From contig QHQU01000219.1 in NCBI GenBank assembly GCA_003219925.1, positions 1 through 15,464 on the forward strand: a DNA stretch of 15,464 nt, written 5' to 3'. Positions 1 to 7,840 of this stretch are shown piece after piece. The stretch comes from Verrucomicrobiota bacterium (lineage in GTDB: Bacteria > Verrucomicrobiota > Verrucomicrobiia > Chthoniobacterales > UBA10450). The notes under the pieces were generated by a model that was not told the DNA's origin, made no database searches, and saw only the letters and a list, made by a program, of their open reading frames with translations. Numbering within the stretch: the first letter of the stretch is position 1; each line of letters starts with the position of its first letter. Both the position numbers and the translations under genes were made by a program.

Positions 1-884
1 GCCAGAAACGCGTCGAGCTTTGGCGTTTTGGCAGACGGATCGAGCAGTAGCAAAATGCGGCCCTGTTTGTTCCAAAAATCGCGTAATAATTGCATCTCGC
101 GGTCGGAAAAATCGTATTGCGGGCCGACGATCATGATCGTCTTCATCTCCGCCGCAATTGCATCGACGTTGAAAAGATTTAGTTCCTGAAGCTTGATGTT
201 TTCATTTTCGATAAATGTTTTTAGCACTGAGATCGGGCTGGCCGGCGCCCGCTCCACCGTCATCAGGTTAGGTGCCGCCTCCGCGATAGGCGGTTCTTTG
301 TGGCCGAGTACATAACCAATGACGTTTTTCTTCCCCTCGGTCAGATCGATGATCGCGCCGCTGATCGCTTGCTCGCCTTTGAACGTGGTCACGCGCGGAC
401 CTTCACCCATCGCCATCCCGCTTTGATCCACTTCCGCCATTTCCGAGGCCTTGACCGTTTTGTTCCGTCCCTCGTAATCAAGCACCAGCATGCTTTCGTC
501 CGTGACTACCTTGTATTTGTCGAAAAGTTCCTTCGCCCGCGAAAAACTGCGTTCAGGATCGATCTGCTCAACGTCGATTTTCCCTTTGGCGGCGTACTGA
601 TATTCCGTTAGCAGACCTTGCACGTCGTTGGTGATCGGCGTGTTTGGGGAAAAGAAAACAGTGATGCGCAGTTTCCCCTTCAACGAGTCAAGCATGCGTT
701 TCGTCTTGTCCGAGAGGGCGTATTTTTGGTCGCGCGAGAAATCCCAGCGCCGGTAATGCTCGAAGCCGAGATAGTTCACCATCAACGCCAGGAAGATGAG
801 CAAGCCAATCTGAACGACGACGTTGAGTCCGATCTGGAAGCGATGAATTTTCTTTGGTTTCTCCGCCACAATTACAGTCTCCAT
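1..884 (-). CDS. GldG-like ABC transporter auxiliary protein (partial, C-terminus off the left edge)
   Basis: This frame is open from an ATG at 884 to the window edge (about 294 codons, no stop), so the 3' end is missing. The protein begins METVIVAEKPKKIHRFQIG, followed by one hydrophobic segment (about residues 20-38, VVVQIGLLIFLALMVNYLG). After that comes a soluble extracytoplasmic region containing DFSRDQKYALSD and ITVFFSPNTPITNDV, then IMIVGPQYDFSDREMQLL and ILLLLDPSAKTP near the edge. This pattern is typical of the GldG / ABC-type uncharacterised auxiliary family: an N-terminal anchor plus a periplasmic domain of the IFT52/GIFT type. The ATG lies inside the end of the upstream permease gene (13-nt overlap), which implies translational coupling. 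It probably works with that permease and the ATPase as one export complex. The substrate is unknown, and gliding motility should not be inferred from the name. Confidence 0.85.
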   Translation of the reverse strand, partial: METVIVAEKPKKIHRFQIGLNVVVQIGLLIFLALMVNYLGFEHYRRWDFSRDQKYALSDKTKRMLDSLKGKLRITVFFSPNTPITNDVQGLLTEYQYAAKGKIDVEQIDPERSFSRAKELFDKYKVVTDESMLVLDYEGRNKTVKASEMAEVDQSGMAMGEGPRVTTFKGEQAISGAIIDLTEGKKNVIGYVLGHKEPPIAEAAPNLMTVERAPASPISVLKTFIENENIKLQELNLFNVDAIAAEMKTIMIVGPQYDFSDREMQLLRDFWNKQGRILLLLDPSAKTPKLDAFL

Positions 885-1627
885 TTGCGCGATTGAAATG
901 CCTGATAGGTCAGACCAAGCATGACAATCGTCAGGCTGAGGTAGAGAACGATCGGGCGGGTATCGATCTCGCCGCGCGAGAGCGTGCCCATTTGTTCAAG
1001 GGCGGAGAAATAGCCAAGGAGTTGCCTCGTCGTGGAACTGACCTCAGTTAGAATAAAAGTGATTAGCCCGGAAAAGAAATGCATCGTGATCGCACAAAAC
1101 GAAATCACCGCTGCGATAATCTGGTTTCTAGTCAGGACCGAAGCGAAACAGCCGATACTGATATAAAACATTCCCAGCAGCAGCAGCATCAGGTAAGAAC
1201 CCCAATACGCTCCGGCTGACCCCGCCGCTGTTTGACCCGTGATGTATTGGAAGATTAAAAAGTAAAGAATGGTGGGAACCCAGAGAACCAGGTAGAAAAC
1301 GAGAGCGCCAAAAAATTTCGCCAGCACCACCTGCCAGTCTCGCACCGGCGCGGTCATGAGCGGTTCAATCGTACCCAGCTTAAATTCCTCCGCGAACAAC
1401 CGCATGGTGATGAGCGGGAAAATCAAAACAAAGGCGAACCAGAAAAATACCGAATTAAAAAATGCTTCCTGCACCGAATATTGTATCGGCCGCTGGTTCA
1501 TGAACGAAATCTGGAAATAGAAGTCGGCTCCGCTCACGAACAAAAAGAAGACCAGGACGATGTAGGCGATGGGCGAGTAGAAGTAACTGGATACTTCGCG
1601 GGAAAGAAGCGTGTAGAATTTACGCAT
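872..1627 (-). CDS. GldF-like ABC-2 type transporter permease
   Basis: This 251-residue integral membrane protein has about six hydrophobic segments. The first follows the start (SPIAYIVLVFFLFVSGADFYF) and the last is near the C-terminus (PIVLYLSLTIVMLGLTYQAF). The opening MRKFYTLLSREVSSYFYSPI and the internal ITMRLFAEEFKLGTIEPLMT are hallmarks of ABC-2 permeases of the GldF/NosY type. The length is normal for the family. The ATG at 1627 is chosen because it gives the conserved N-terminus, although no clear Shine-Dalgarno precedes it. The ATPase gene lies 190 bp upstream, separated by a palindromic repeat, and the GldG-like gene overlaps its 3' end by 13 nt. It is inferred to be the membrane channel of a three-part exporter of unknown substrate. 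Confidence 0.9.
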   Translation of the reverse strand: MRKFYTLLSREVSSYFYSPIAYIVLVFFLFVSGADFYFQISFMNQRPIQYSVQEAFFNSVFFWFAFVLIFPLITMRLFAEEFKLGTIEPLMTAPVRDWQVVLAKFFGALVFYLVLWVPTILYFLIFQYITGQTAAGSAGAYWGSYLMLLLLGMFYISIGCFASVLTRNQIIAAVISFCAITMHFFSGLITFILTEVSSTTRQLLGYFSALEQMGTLSRGEIDTRPIVLYLSLTIVMLGLTYQAFQSRKWRL

Positions 1628-1652
1628 GGCAAAAATGGTGCCGCGCGCTGTC

Positions 1653-1769
1653 TGTCATCCTGAGCCGCGCAGACGGCGAGGGACCTCGCCCATCCTGATT
1701 GATTAGACAAGGGAGGTTTGGGTCAGGCACGGAGTTGGTGTGAGGTCCTTCGCTTCGCTCAGGATGACA
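1653..1769. repeat. Palindromic intergenic repeat, family A (copy A1)
   Basis: The ends form a perfect 13-bp inverted repeat: TGTCATCCTGAGC at 1653-1665 and its complement at 1757-1769. A second internal pair, GGACCTC at 1681-1687 and GAGGTCC at 1742-1748, extends the possible hairpin. The element fills most of the 190-bp gap between the ATPase and permease genes. This type of sequence is a widespread dispersed bacterial repeat, and its accidental translations contain the peptide HPERSEGP, as happens here on the minus strand. It may form a hairpin in the operon transcript. Confidence 0.85.
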
Positions 1770-1817
1770 CGCCGCTGCTAGAGCGAAGTGATGAAACATC
1801 GGAATGTTATTTTTCAT

Positions 1818-2753
1818 TCACGTCTCATCCGAATGGGTGATCTCCACAAAAACATCCTCCAGCGTTGCGCGGCGCGCGGTTAACTCGCGCACTTCCCAAT
1901 GGCGGTCCCGCGCCAAGCGGAAAACCTCCGGTCGAACGTCCGCCCCCGATTCCACTCGCAGCGACAAAATCTTCCAGCCGTTATCCTCCGCCTCGCTCAC
2001 ATCGCGGACGCCCGTGATTTCTCTTAGCTCAGCCACTGCGTCATCCGCGCCGACCTTCGCTTCCAGCGTCACTCCGCCGGCCGTCCGAATGCGACCGAGC
2101 AAATTTTCCGGCGTGTCGCACGCTTCGATTCGCCCTTTATTGATAATGATTACCCGCGTGCAGGTCATCTCGACCTCGGGCAAAATATGGGTCGAAAGCA
2201 AAATCGTATGTTGCTTGCCCAGATTCTTGATTAGTTCCCGCACCTGGCGGATTTGATTCGGATCGAGACCGATCGTCGGTTCATCTAGAATCAGCAGATC
2301 AGGTTCGTGCAGTAACGCGTCTGCTAATCCAACCCGCTGCCGAAATCCTTTCGAAAGCGCGCGAATGAGTTTGTTTTCAACTTCGCGCAACCCGCAAAGT
2401 TCTTTCACATCGCCGACCCGTTCGCTCATCCGCCGATGTGGAATGCTTTTGAGGGCGGCGCGGTAGTTCAAATATTCGTTCACGCGCATGTCGTTATAGA
2501 GCGGCACGTGTTCCGGCATGTAACCAAGGTGCGCTCGGGCCTGAAGTGATTGCTCGAAAATATCGAAACCGGCGATGGAGGCCCGGCCGGAGGTTGGCGG
2601 CATGAAGCTCGCCAAAATGCGCATTGTGGTTGTCTTGCCGGCTCCGTTTGGCCCGAGGAAACCCATGATCTCCCCCTGACCGACCTCGAAGTTGAGATCG
2701 CGGATTGCGGTCTGGCCTGCGTATTTTTTAGTTAAATTTTCAACCTTGATCAT
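1818..2753 (-). CDS. GldA-like ABC transporter ATP-binding protein
   Basis: This cytoplasmic ATPase subunit has 311 residues. It carries a Walker A motif GPNGAGKT (34-41), an ABC signature LSKGF (133-137), Walker B LLILDE (153-158) followed by the D-loop region PTIGLDP, and a switch histidine in STHI (H189). The Q-loop position reads YMPEHVPLY, with glutamate in place of the usual glutamine, as is common in the GldA/CcmA-type ABC-2 exporter group. After about residue 220 there is a C-terminal domain of roughly 90 residues (VTLEAKVGADDAVAEL onward). The ATG at 2753 gives a full N-terminus (MIKVENLTKKYAGQTAIRDL). It is the first gene of the export cluster and should power the permease downstream. 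The substrate cannot be read from sequence. Confidence 0.93.
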   Translation of the reverse strand: MIKVENLTKKYAGQTAIRDLNFEVGQGEIMGFLGPNGAGKTTTMRILASFMPPTSGRASIAGFDIFEQSLQARAHLGYMPEHVPLYNDMRVNEYLNYRAALKSIPHRRMSERVGDVKELCGLREVENKLIRALSKGFRQRVGLADALLHEPDLLILDEPTIGLDPNQIRQVRELIKNLGKQHTILLSTHILPEVEMTCTRVIIINKGRIEACDTPENLLGRIRTAGGVTLEAKVGADDAVAELREITGVRDVSEAEDNGWKILSLRVESGADVRPEVFRLARDRHWEVRELTARRATLEDVFVEITHSDET

Positions 2754-2761
2754 AAAACAAG

Positions 2762-2768
2762 CTCCACC
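2762..2768 (-). promoter_or_regulatory. Ribosome binding site of the ABC ATPase gene
   Basis: On the minus strand the sequence GGTGGAG lies 8 nt before the ATG at 2753. It is one of the few good Shine-Dalgarno matches in this window, and it fixes the ATPase start. Confidence 0.6.
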
Positions 2769-2925
2769 GGAGGAATTACTTGTCCCGTCAGCGAAACGAG
2801 ACCAAGCATTCCTTCTCCTTGTGGGAAAAAGCTAGAATGAGGGCCTCCGAAGAGGGTATCTTCCATTTCTCGAATTCACTAATCCTTTGAGACAATTTTC
2901 ATCGCGCTGCGTTGTCTAAAAAATT

Positions 2926-4245
2926 TTAGCGCGCTGCCAATGGCACGGTTTGGATCTGGCGCGTCCCATCGTTTCGAACGACGCCGACGGTGAAATCAAC
3001 CGTCATCCCGCTTTGCACGCGCCCGAGCAGGCCCTCGATCGATTTCACCGAGTTCACATCGTGCCGTCCGACTCGGTAAATCACCAGTCCGCGCTCGACC
3101 CCAATTTCCGCCGCCGGACTTCCTGGTTCAACCGCGCTAACCAAAACTCCGCGCCCGGGAACCAAGTCAAAAGCATCGGTTAGTTCCGCCGTCAGATCTT
3201 GCAATTGCATTCCAAAAAGACGATCGGCATTTGCCGCGGCGGGTTGATTGGAGCTGCTGGGTGGCTGCTGCGCGGAAGGCTTCTTTTGCGCGACTGCTTT
3301 AAATCCTTTGACCACTTCACGCACGGTCTCGGCCGGAATGGCAAACCCCAGTCCCTGTGTTGGAACACCCTGGGGCGTAAATGCCATTTTGGCCGAACTC
3401 ACCCCGACCAGGCGGCCGGCAATATCGACCACTGGACCGCCAGAATTTCCTGGGTTAATCGCCGCGTCGGTTTGCAAAAGATCTTTGTACTCCAGATTAT
3501 CTATCGTGATATCTCGCTTCAGTCCGCTGAGCACGCCGCGGCTGATCGAGCTGCCGTAACCGACCGAATTGCCAAGGACGATCACCGTTTGGCCGAGAAG
3601 ATTGGGTGAAGGATTATCCAGATTAATGAACGGGAATCCGCTCTGGCCGTCAATTTTGATAAACGCGAGATCTTTTTTGGGATCGCCCGTTATGTAGTGG
3701 GCGTTGTAAACCTTGCCGTCGCTCGTGGTCACTTCGATTCTTAGGTCGGCTGCGCGCTGCACCACGTGCTCATTGGTCACGATGTAGCCAGCGGGGTCAA
3801 CGATGAAACCGGAGCCAAGACTTTGCAGACGCTGTCGGACTTCGCGTGGTTGGCTGCGGTAGGTGCCAAAGAATTCGGTCGCGAAATCTTCGAATGGATC
3901 GCGGATTTGCCGGCGCACTACGCGCTCGGCATTAATGTTAACGACGGCCGGCATCACTTTCGCGACCGCGAGAACAACGGGCTCAGAAGCCGGATCGGTA
4001 GGCGTTGACGACGGCAACGGTGTCGGCGTTTGCGCAAAAAGCAGGGCGCTGCTCGCGAACAGTACGGCAATCGCTGTCCTTGACGCGTGGAGACAGACTC
4101 TGGGTAGCGCACGCGTCTCGCCATCGCGGGCTTTCCTTTTGCACACTAGAAATAGAAAAGATTGTTTCGGCGAGACGCCGAAACTGGCACGCGAGACGCG
4201 TGCGCTACCCGGAATATTGGCATTCGACATTGTTGTGTATTGCAT
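2926..4245 (-). CDS. HtrA/DegQ-type periplasmic serine protease with one PDZ domain
   Basis: This trypsin-like envelope quality-control protease degrades misfolded proteins. Numbering from the ATG at 4245 (439 residues), the catalytic triad is H160 (VTNEHVV), D192 (KKDLAFIKI) and S268 (NPGNSGGPVV). A single PDZ domain occupies about residues 340-430, with GVLVSAVEPGSPAAEIGV as its core. A hydrophobic export segment (AIAVLFASSALLFAQ, about 58-72) and a Pro/Thr-rich stretch precede the protease domain. The start is uncertain. Residues about 12-48 are encoded by a 109-bp palindromic repeat, giving an unusually long leader. Possible starts are ATG 4245 (with GAAGGG directly against it, too close for a good site), ATG 4230, and GTG 4146 inside the repeat. 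Family and catalytic core are certain; only the start is not. It is divergent from odhA and stands alone on its strand. Confidence 0.92.
   Translation of the reverse strand: MQYTTMSNANIPGSARVSRASFGVSPKQSFLFLVCKRKARDGETRALPRVCLHASRTAIAVLFASSALLFAQTPTPLPSSTPTDPASEPVVLAVAKVMPAVVNINAERVVRRQIRDPFEDFATEFFGTYRSQPREVRQRLQSLGSGFIVDPAGYIVTNEHVVQRAADLRIEVTTSDGKVYNAHYITGDPKKDLAFIKIDGQSGFPFINLDNPSPNLLGQTVIVLGNSVGYGSSISRGVLSGLKRDITIDNLEYKDLLQTDAAINPGNSGGPVVDIAGRLVGVSSAKMAFTPQGVPTQGLGFAIPAETVREVVKGFKAVAQKKPSAQQPPSSSNQPAAANADRLFGMQLQDLTAELTDAFDLVPGRGVLVSAVEPGSPAAEIGVERGLVIYRVGRHDVNSVKSIEGLLGRVQSGMTVDFTVGVVRNDGTRQIQTVPLAAR
4102..4210. repeat. Palindromic repeat, family C (copy C1), inside the htrA leader
   Basis: A perfect 19-bp inverted repeat bounds the element (4102-4120 GGGTAGCGCACGCGTCTCG; complement at 4192-4210). 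Inside is a second hairpin with 9-bp arms GTTTCGGCG (4164-4172) and CGCCGAAAC (4176-4184) and a 3-nt loop. The right-hand 23 nt (4188-4210) recur exactly at 12248-12270. The element is translated in the htrA frame as a run containing GSARVSRA and DGETRALP. Its 109-bp length is not a multiple of three. No target duplication is evident. Confidence 0.9.
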
Positions 4246-4343
4246 CCCTTCGGGTCGTGTGAAATTGCCCGCGCAAGTAACCGGGCGCCCTTTCCACTGT
4301 CAACTTGCTGGTCGTCTCGTTTTTACGACATTGTCTTGATATC

Positions 4344-7118
4344 ATGCATCCTTCCTTCGCCAACCGCCTGAATCTCGACTTGCTCGAGCAGAATTACGAG
4401 CGATGGCAGAAAGATCCCGATTCGCTCGATTCCGGTTGGTCGGCATTTTTTGAGGGATTTGAGCTCGGGAACCTCGACCGCAAAAATGGCGCGGCGGTTG
4501 AAGCGGTGCCCGCCGAAGCGCGGCGAGATCTGCGCGAAAGCCCGTTGCAGACGCGCATCGATTCTCTCGTTTATGCCTATCGCATTCTCGGTCACACCAT
4601 CGCGCGGGTGAATCCGTTGGCGGAAAAACGGCCCGAGAATCCGCTGCTCAGCCTTCGCGAATTCGGCTTTAGCGACAAGGATCTGGACTATCCGGTTTCA
4701 TCAAAATTCTTTCTCGACGGTCGCCAGATGACCTTGCGCGAAATGATCGCGCTGCTCGATCAAATTTACGCCGGCTCCATTGGCGCGGAATTCCAGCACA
4801 TTCAAAACACTCGTGTTCGTGATTGGGTGCGGCATCGCCTCGAATCGCGCATCTTCGCCCCGCCGCCGTCCTCGGAAATACAAGTCGCCCTCCTTCGCGC
4901 CTTGCTCGAAGCGGAGACATTCGAAGTCTTTTTACACAGCAGTTACGTCGGGCAGAAACGTTTTTCCCTGCAAGGCGCGGAAGGTTTAATGGTGATCCTC
5001 GATACCTTGCTTCACAAATGCGTCAGCGACGGCGTGGAGGAAATTTGCATGGGTATGGCGCATCGTGGCCGGCTCAATGTGCTGGCTAATTTCCTGAGGA
5101 AATCGCTCAACGTAATCTTCACTGAATTCACTGAGAATTACATCCCAGCTCTTGTTGCCGGCGACGGCGACGTGAAATATCACCTGGGCTATCGCACCGT
5201 GCGCAAACTCGCGGCCGGCGAAGTCGAGATCCGGCTTTCGGCAAACCCCAGCCATCTCGAAGCAGTGGATCCGGTTGTAGAAGGGACGGCGCGTGCCCGC
5301 CAACGGATCCGCGGCGATACCGAACATCGGCGCAAAGTTCTGCCACTTTTAATTCATGGCGACGCGGCCTTCGCCGGGCAGGGGATCGTGGCGGAAACGC
5401 TCAACCTGTCGCAGCTGGCCGGTTACTCCACCGGCGGCACCTTCCATATTGTGGTCAACAACCAGATCGGCTTCACTACTTTGCCGGAAGACGCGCGTTC
5501 ATCGATGTATGCAACCGATATCGCCAAGATGATCGAGGTTCCCATCCTTCACGTGAACGGCGAAGATCCGCTCGCCCTGAAGTTCGTCACTGAAATGGCG
5601 CTCGATTTTCGCCAGGAATTCGGCCGGGACTTTGTCATCGACATGTATTGCTACCGCAAATACGGCCACCAGGAAGTAGATGAACCGAGCTTTACCCAGC
5701 CGGATCTCTACGCCAGGATTGATAAGCGGCCATCGGTCACTCAGATCTATAAACGGGAGTTGCTCGATCGCGGTGTGCTTACTCAGGACGACGCCGCCTC
5801 GCTCGAGACCGAGTTTCAACTCCGGCTCGAGATGGCGCTCGAATACATCAAAGCGCTGGAAAAGCAAAAAACGGGCGAGCAGGCTAAATTCAAGGAATCG
5901 ACTGCGGTCTTTCAATCGAAATACAGCACCGAATCGAAGCCGACCGCGATTGGCGAGGAGATGTTGCGCACGATTGTCGATGGGCTCACGCGCGTTCCGG
6001 AAGGGTTTCACATTCTGCCGAAAGTGAAACGGATGCTGATCGACCGGCGCCGGCAAATTTTCGAGGAGGGCGGTCCGTATGATTGGGGATTCGCCGAAGC
6101 GCTGGCGTTTGGGTCGCTCCTGCTGGAAAACATTCCGGTTCGATTGTCCGGCCAGGACAGCCGGCGCGGAACCTTCGGCCAGCGTCATGCCTATTGGCAC
6201 GACGCAAAAACGGGCGCTCCTTATAATCCGCTGCTGCATCTCGCGGAAAAACAGGCCCGCATTTGTGTTTACAACAGTCTCCTTTCGGAAGCCGCCGTCC
6301 TCGGATTCGATTACGGCTACTCGCTCGATTATCCAAACATGTTGTGCCTGTGGGAGGCGCAGTTCGGCGATTTTGCTAACGGGGCGCAGACTATTATCGA
6401 TCAGTTTATCGTTTCCGCCGAATCAAAGTGGCAGCGACCGAGCGGGATCGTTTTGCTTTTGCCGCACGGCTACGAAGGACAAGGCCCGGAACATTCCAGC
6501 GCCAGGCTTGAGCGGTTTCTTCAAGCCTGCGCCGAAGACAACATCCAGGTCTGCGTTCCCACCACGCCCGCGCAGTATTTCCACGTTTTGCGGCGGCAAA
6601 TGAAGCGCGATTTCATCAAGCCACTCATCCTGATGACGCCAAAAAGTCTGTTGCGTGCGGAATTTTCGACTTCGCGCGCGGAAGATTTCACCAGCGGAAA
6701 ATTTCACGAAATTATTCCCGACTCTGTAGCCGCGGTCGCCGGCCGGGGCAGCAAGCTCGACAAAATCGAACGTGTCATCTTGTGTTCCGGAAAAGTCTAT
6801 TTCGATCTTATTGCCCACCGCGAAAAGGAAAAAATTACCAACAGCACGATTATCCGCGTCGAACAGCTCTATCCGCTGGATGAGAAGCAATTGCGCGCGG
6901 CGGTTGAAGCTTTTCCGGGGAAAACAAGATTGGTTTGGTGCCAGGAGGAATCGCAAAACATGGGGGCGTGGAGTTTCATCGAGCCGCGCCTGCGTTCCAT
7001 GTTTCGCCGCGAAGTTGGCTACGCCGGGCGCAACGCCAGCGCCAGTCCCGCTGTCGGTGCTCTCGCTCTTCATAAACGCGAACAAGCATGCCTGATCGCG
7101 GAGGCGTTTTCGGTCTGA
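4344..7118 (+). CDS. odhA/sucA: 2-oxoglutarate dehydrogenase E1 component
   Basis: This thiamine-diphosphate enzyme decarboxylates 2-oxoglutarate and transfers the succinyl group to the lipoyl arm of E2. From the ATG at 4344 it is 924 residues, close to the usual 930 or so. The N-terminal E2-interaction segment is present (MHPSFANRLNLDLLEQNYER, then SGWSAFFEGFE). Core motifs include GMAHRGRLNVLAN (about 236-248), GDAAFAGQG (about 339), NNQIGFTT (about 372), YGHQEVDEPSFTQP, RLSGQDSRRGTFGQRH, LCLWEAQFGDFANGAQ, LLPHGYEGQGPEHSSAR and, near the end, WCQEESQNMGAW. The reading frame extends upstream to a TTG at 4305, but the ATG matches the family's N-terminus. No clear Shine-Dalgarno is present. 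It is the first gene of the odh cluster and is divergent from htrA, with under 100 bp for both promoters. The motifs are specific to E1o and not pyruvate dehydrogenase E1. Confidence 0.97.
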   Translation: MHPSFANRLNLDLLEQNYERWQKDPDSLDSGWSAFFEGFELGNLDRKNGAAVEAVPAEARRDLRESPLQTRIDSLVYAYRILGHTIARVNPLAEKRPENPLLSLREFGFSDKDLDYPVSSKFFLDGRQMTLREMIALLDQIYAGSIGAEFQHIQNTRVRDWVRHRLESRIFAPPPSSEIQVALLRALLEAETFEVFLHSSYVGQKRFSLQGAEGLMVILDTLLHKCVSDGVEEICMGMAHRGRLNVLANFLRKSLNVIFTEFTENYIPALVAGDGDVKYHLGYRTVRKLAAGEVEIRLSANPSHLEAVDPVVEGTARARQRIRGDTEHRRKVLPLLIHGDAAFAGQGIVAETLNLSQLAGYSTGGTFHIVVNNQIGFTTLPEDARSSMYATDIAKMIEVPILHVNGEDPLALKFVTEMALDFRQEFGRDFVIDMYCYRKYGHQEVDEPSFTQPDLYARIDKRPSVTQIYKRELLDRGVLTQDDAASLETEFQLRLEMALEYIKALEKQKTGEQAKFKESTAVFQSKYSTESKPTAIGEEMLRTIVDGLTRVPEGFHILPKVKRMLIDRRRQIFEEGGPYDWGFAEALAFGSLLLENIPVRLSGQDSRRGTFGQRHAYWHDAKTGAPYNPLLHLAEKQARICVYNSLLSEAAVLGFDYGYSLDYPNMLCLWEAQFGDFANGAQTIIDQFIVSAESKWQRPSGIVLLLPHGYEGQGPEHSSARLERFLQACAEDNIQVCVPTTPAQYFHVLRRQMKRDFIKPLILMTPKSLLRAEFSTSRAEDFTSGKFHEIIPDSVAAVAGRGSKLDKIERVILCSGKVYFDLIAHREKEKITNSTIIRVEQLYPLDEKQLRAAVEAFPGKTRLVWCQEESQNMGAWSFIEPRLRSMFRREVGYAGRNASASPAVGALALHKREQACLIAEAFSV

Positions 7119-7193
7119 TTGGGGAGGCGCAGGCATGTTGGCGGGACAGTTTATGAGCCGCTCGCGTAACAGTCGCCTAAACCTCGTTAGCCC

Positions 7194-7666
7194 ATGAAGC
7201 GGACGATGCATCTTTACGAAACACATCTACCGGTAAAGGACACCGAGGTCTCCAGTGGATTTTATGTTGATGTCGTGGGACTGGAGTATGCCCACCGTGA
7301 TCTCACCCGCGACGTTGTCTTTCTCTGGATCGGTTCCAAGAAACGTTCAATGCTCGGCCTGTGGGGTCCCGCCACGCCTTGGGGCCAATCTCATCGTTGT
7401 CACTTTGCTGTCGCTCTAACCTTGTCCGGCCTGCTTGCCGCCGGTTCACGCCTTGGCAGCCTCGGCGTCGTTACGCGAGATTTTTCGGGAAAGATTACAA
7501 CGGAACCATCGGTCATCGGCTGGATGCCATCGGCGCAGATTTACTTTCCGACCCCGACGGACATACTGTTGAATACATCACGCTCCTTGATGAAGCGCCC
7601 GAGTGCGAGTTTGTCGGTTCGCTTTCAGCCTGGAAGGCGCGACAAAAGATAGTTCAACCGCGCTGA
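7194..7666 (+). pseudogene. VOC/glyoxalase-fold protein gene with a one-base frameshift
   Basis: Two overlapping frames together make one vicinal-oxygen-chelate protein. Frame one, from ATG 7194 (alternative ATG 7206), gives MHLYETHLPVKDTEVSSGFY and runs through HRCHFAV and VIGWMPSAQIYF. The family-like sequence then continues in another frame from 7550: DPDGHTVEYITLLDEAP, then GSLSAWKARQ, ending with the stop at 7664-7666. The junction is at about 7548-7550 and is explained by loss of one base from a codon after TTT (for example the Arg codon usual before DPDGH). Unrepaired, frame one ends at 7652 as a 152-residue protein lacking the final strand and the glutamate metal ligand (E in HTVEYI). 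Both halves look well conserved, so this is either a very recent mutation or a sequencing/assembly error. Substrate unknown. It lies between E1 and E2 of the odh cluster. Confidence 0.8.
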
Positions 7667-7691
7667 AAGAACTACGTGCTCGCATTTGAAT

Positions 7692-7770
7692 CCTGTAGCG
7701 GCAGCCGTGTCGGCTGCAAACCAGTGCACGATCTCGCCGTGTTACGCCGGCGACAGCCGGCCACCACAGG
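7692..7770. repeat. Palindromic intergenic repeat, family B (copy B1)
   Basis: The element begins CCTGTAGCGGCAGCCGTG and ends with the imperfect complement CCGGCCACCACAGG, so the whole unit can fold into a hairpin. The 24 nt at 7693-7716 occur exactly again at 13430-13453. It lies between the VOC gene and odhB, upstream of the odhB start. Confidence 0.8.
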
Positions 7771-7840
7771 AACTTGGATTGTCCGATGAAATGACTTGGC
7801 GTTCGACTCGCGCGGCGGTTTGCGCTTATGTAGCCGCGCA

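Noticed and set aside
1790..1815. Possible terminator AACAT-CGGA-ATGTT followed by ATTTTT
   Set aside because: Only a 5-bp AT-rich stem, and the T run is on the plus strand, where no gene ends nearby.
1620..1817. 65-codon minus-strand frame containing HPERSEGP
   Set aside because: Accidental translation of the family A repeat, as commonly seen in many genomes.
1..2753. Gliding-motility machinery
   Set aside because: Only the ABC part resembles Gld proteins; none of the GldK-N or Spr proteins is present, and the triad is widespread outside gliders.
2890..2928. Inverted repeat AGACAA/TTGTCT next to the htrA stop as a terminator
   Set aside because: Short arms, and the T run falls on the wrong side for the htrA transcript.
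4300..4343. Sigma-70-like promoter before odhA
   Set aside because: Boxes TTGCTG and GACATT match poorly; in this GC range such matches occur by chance.
5499..6239. Long open frame antisense to odhA (246 codons)
   Set aside because: It lies opposite the strongly conserved E1 core and resembles no family; GC-biased third positions open such frames.
6423..7226. Long open frame antisense to the 3' end of odhA (267 codons)
   Set aside because: Mirror of conserved coding sequence, with no recognisable motifs.
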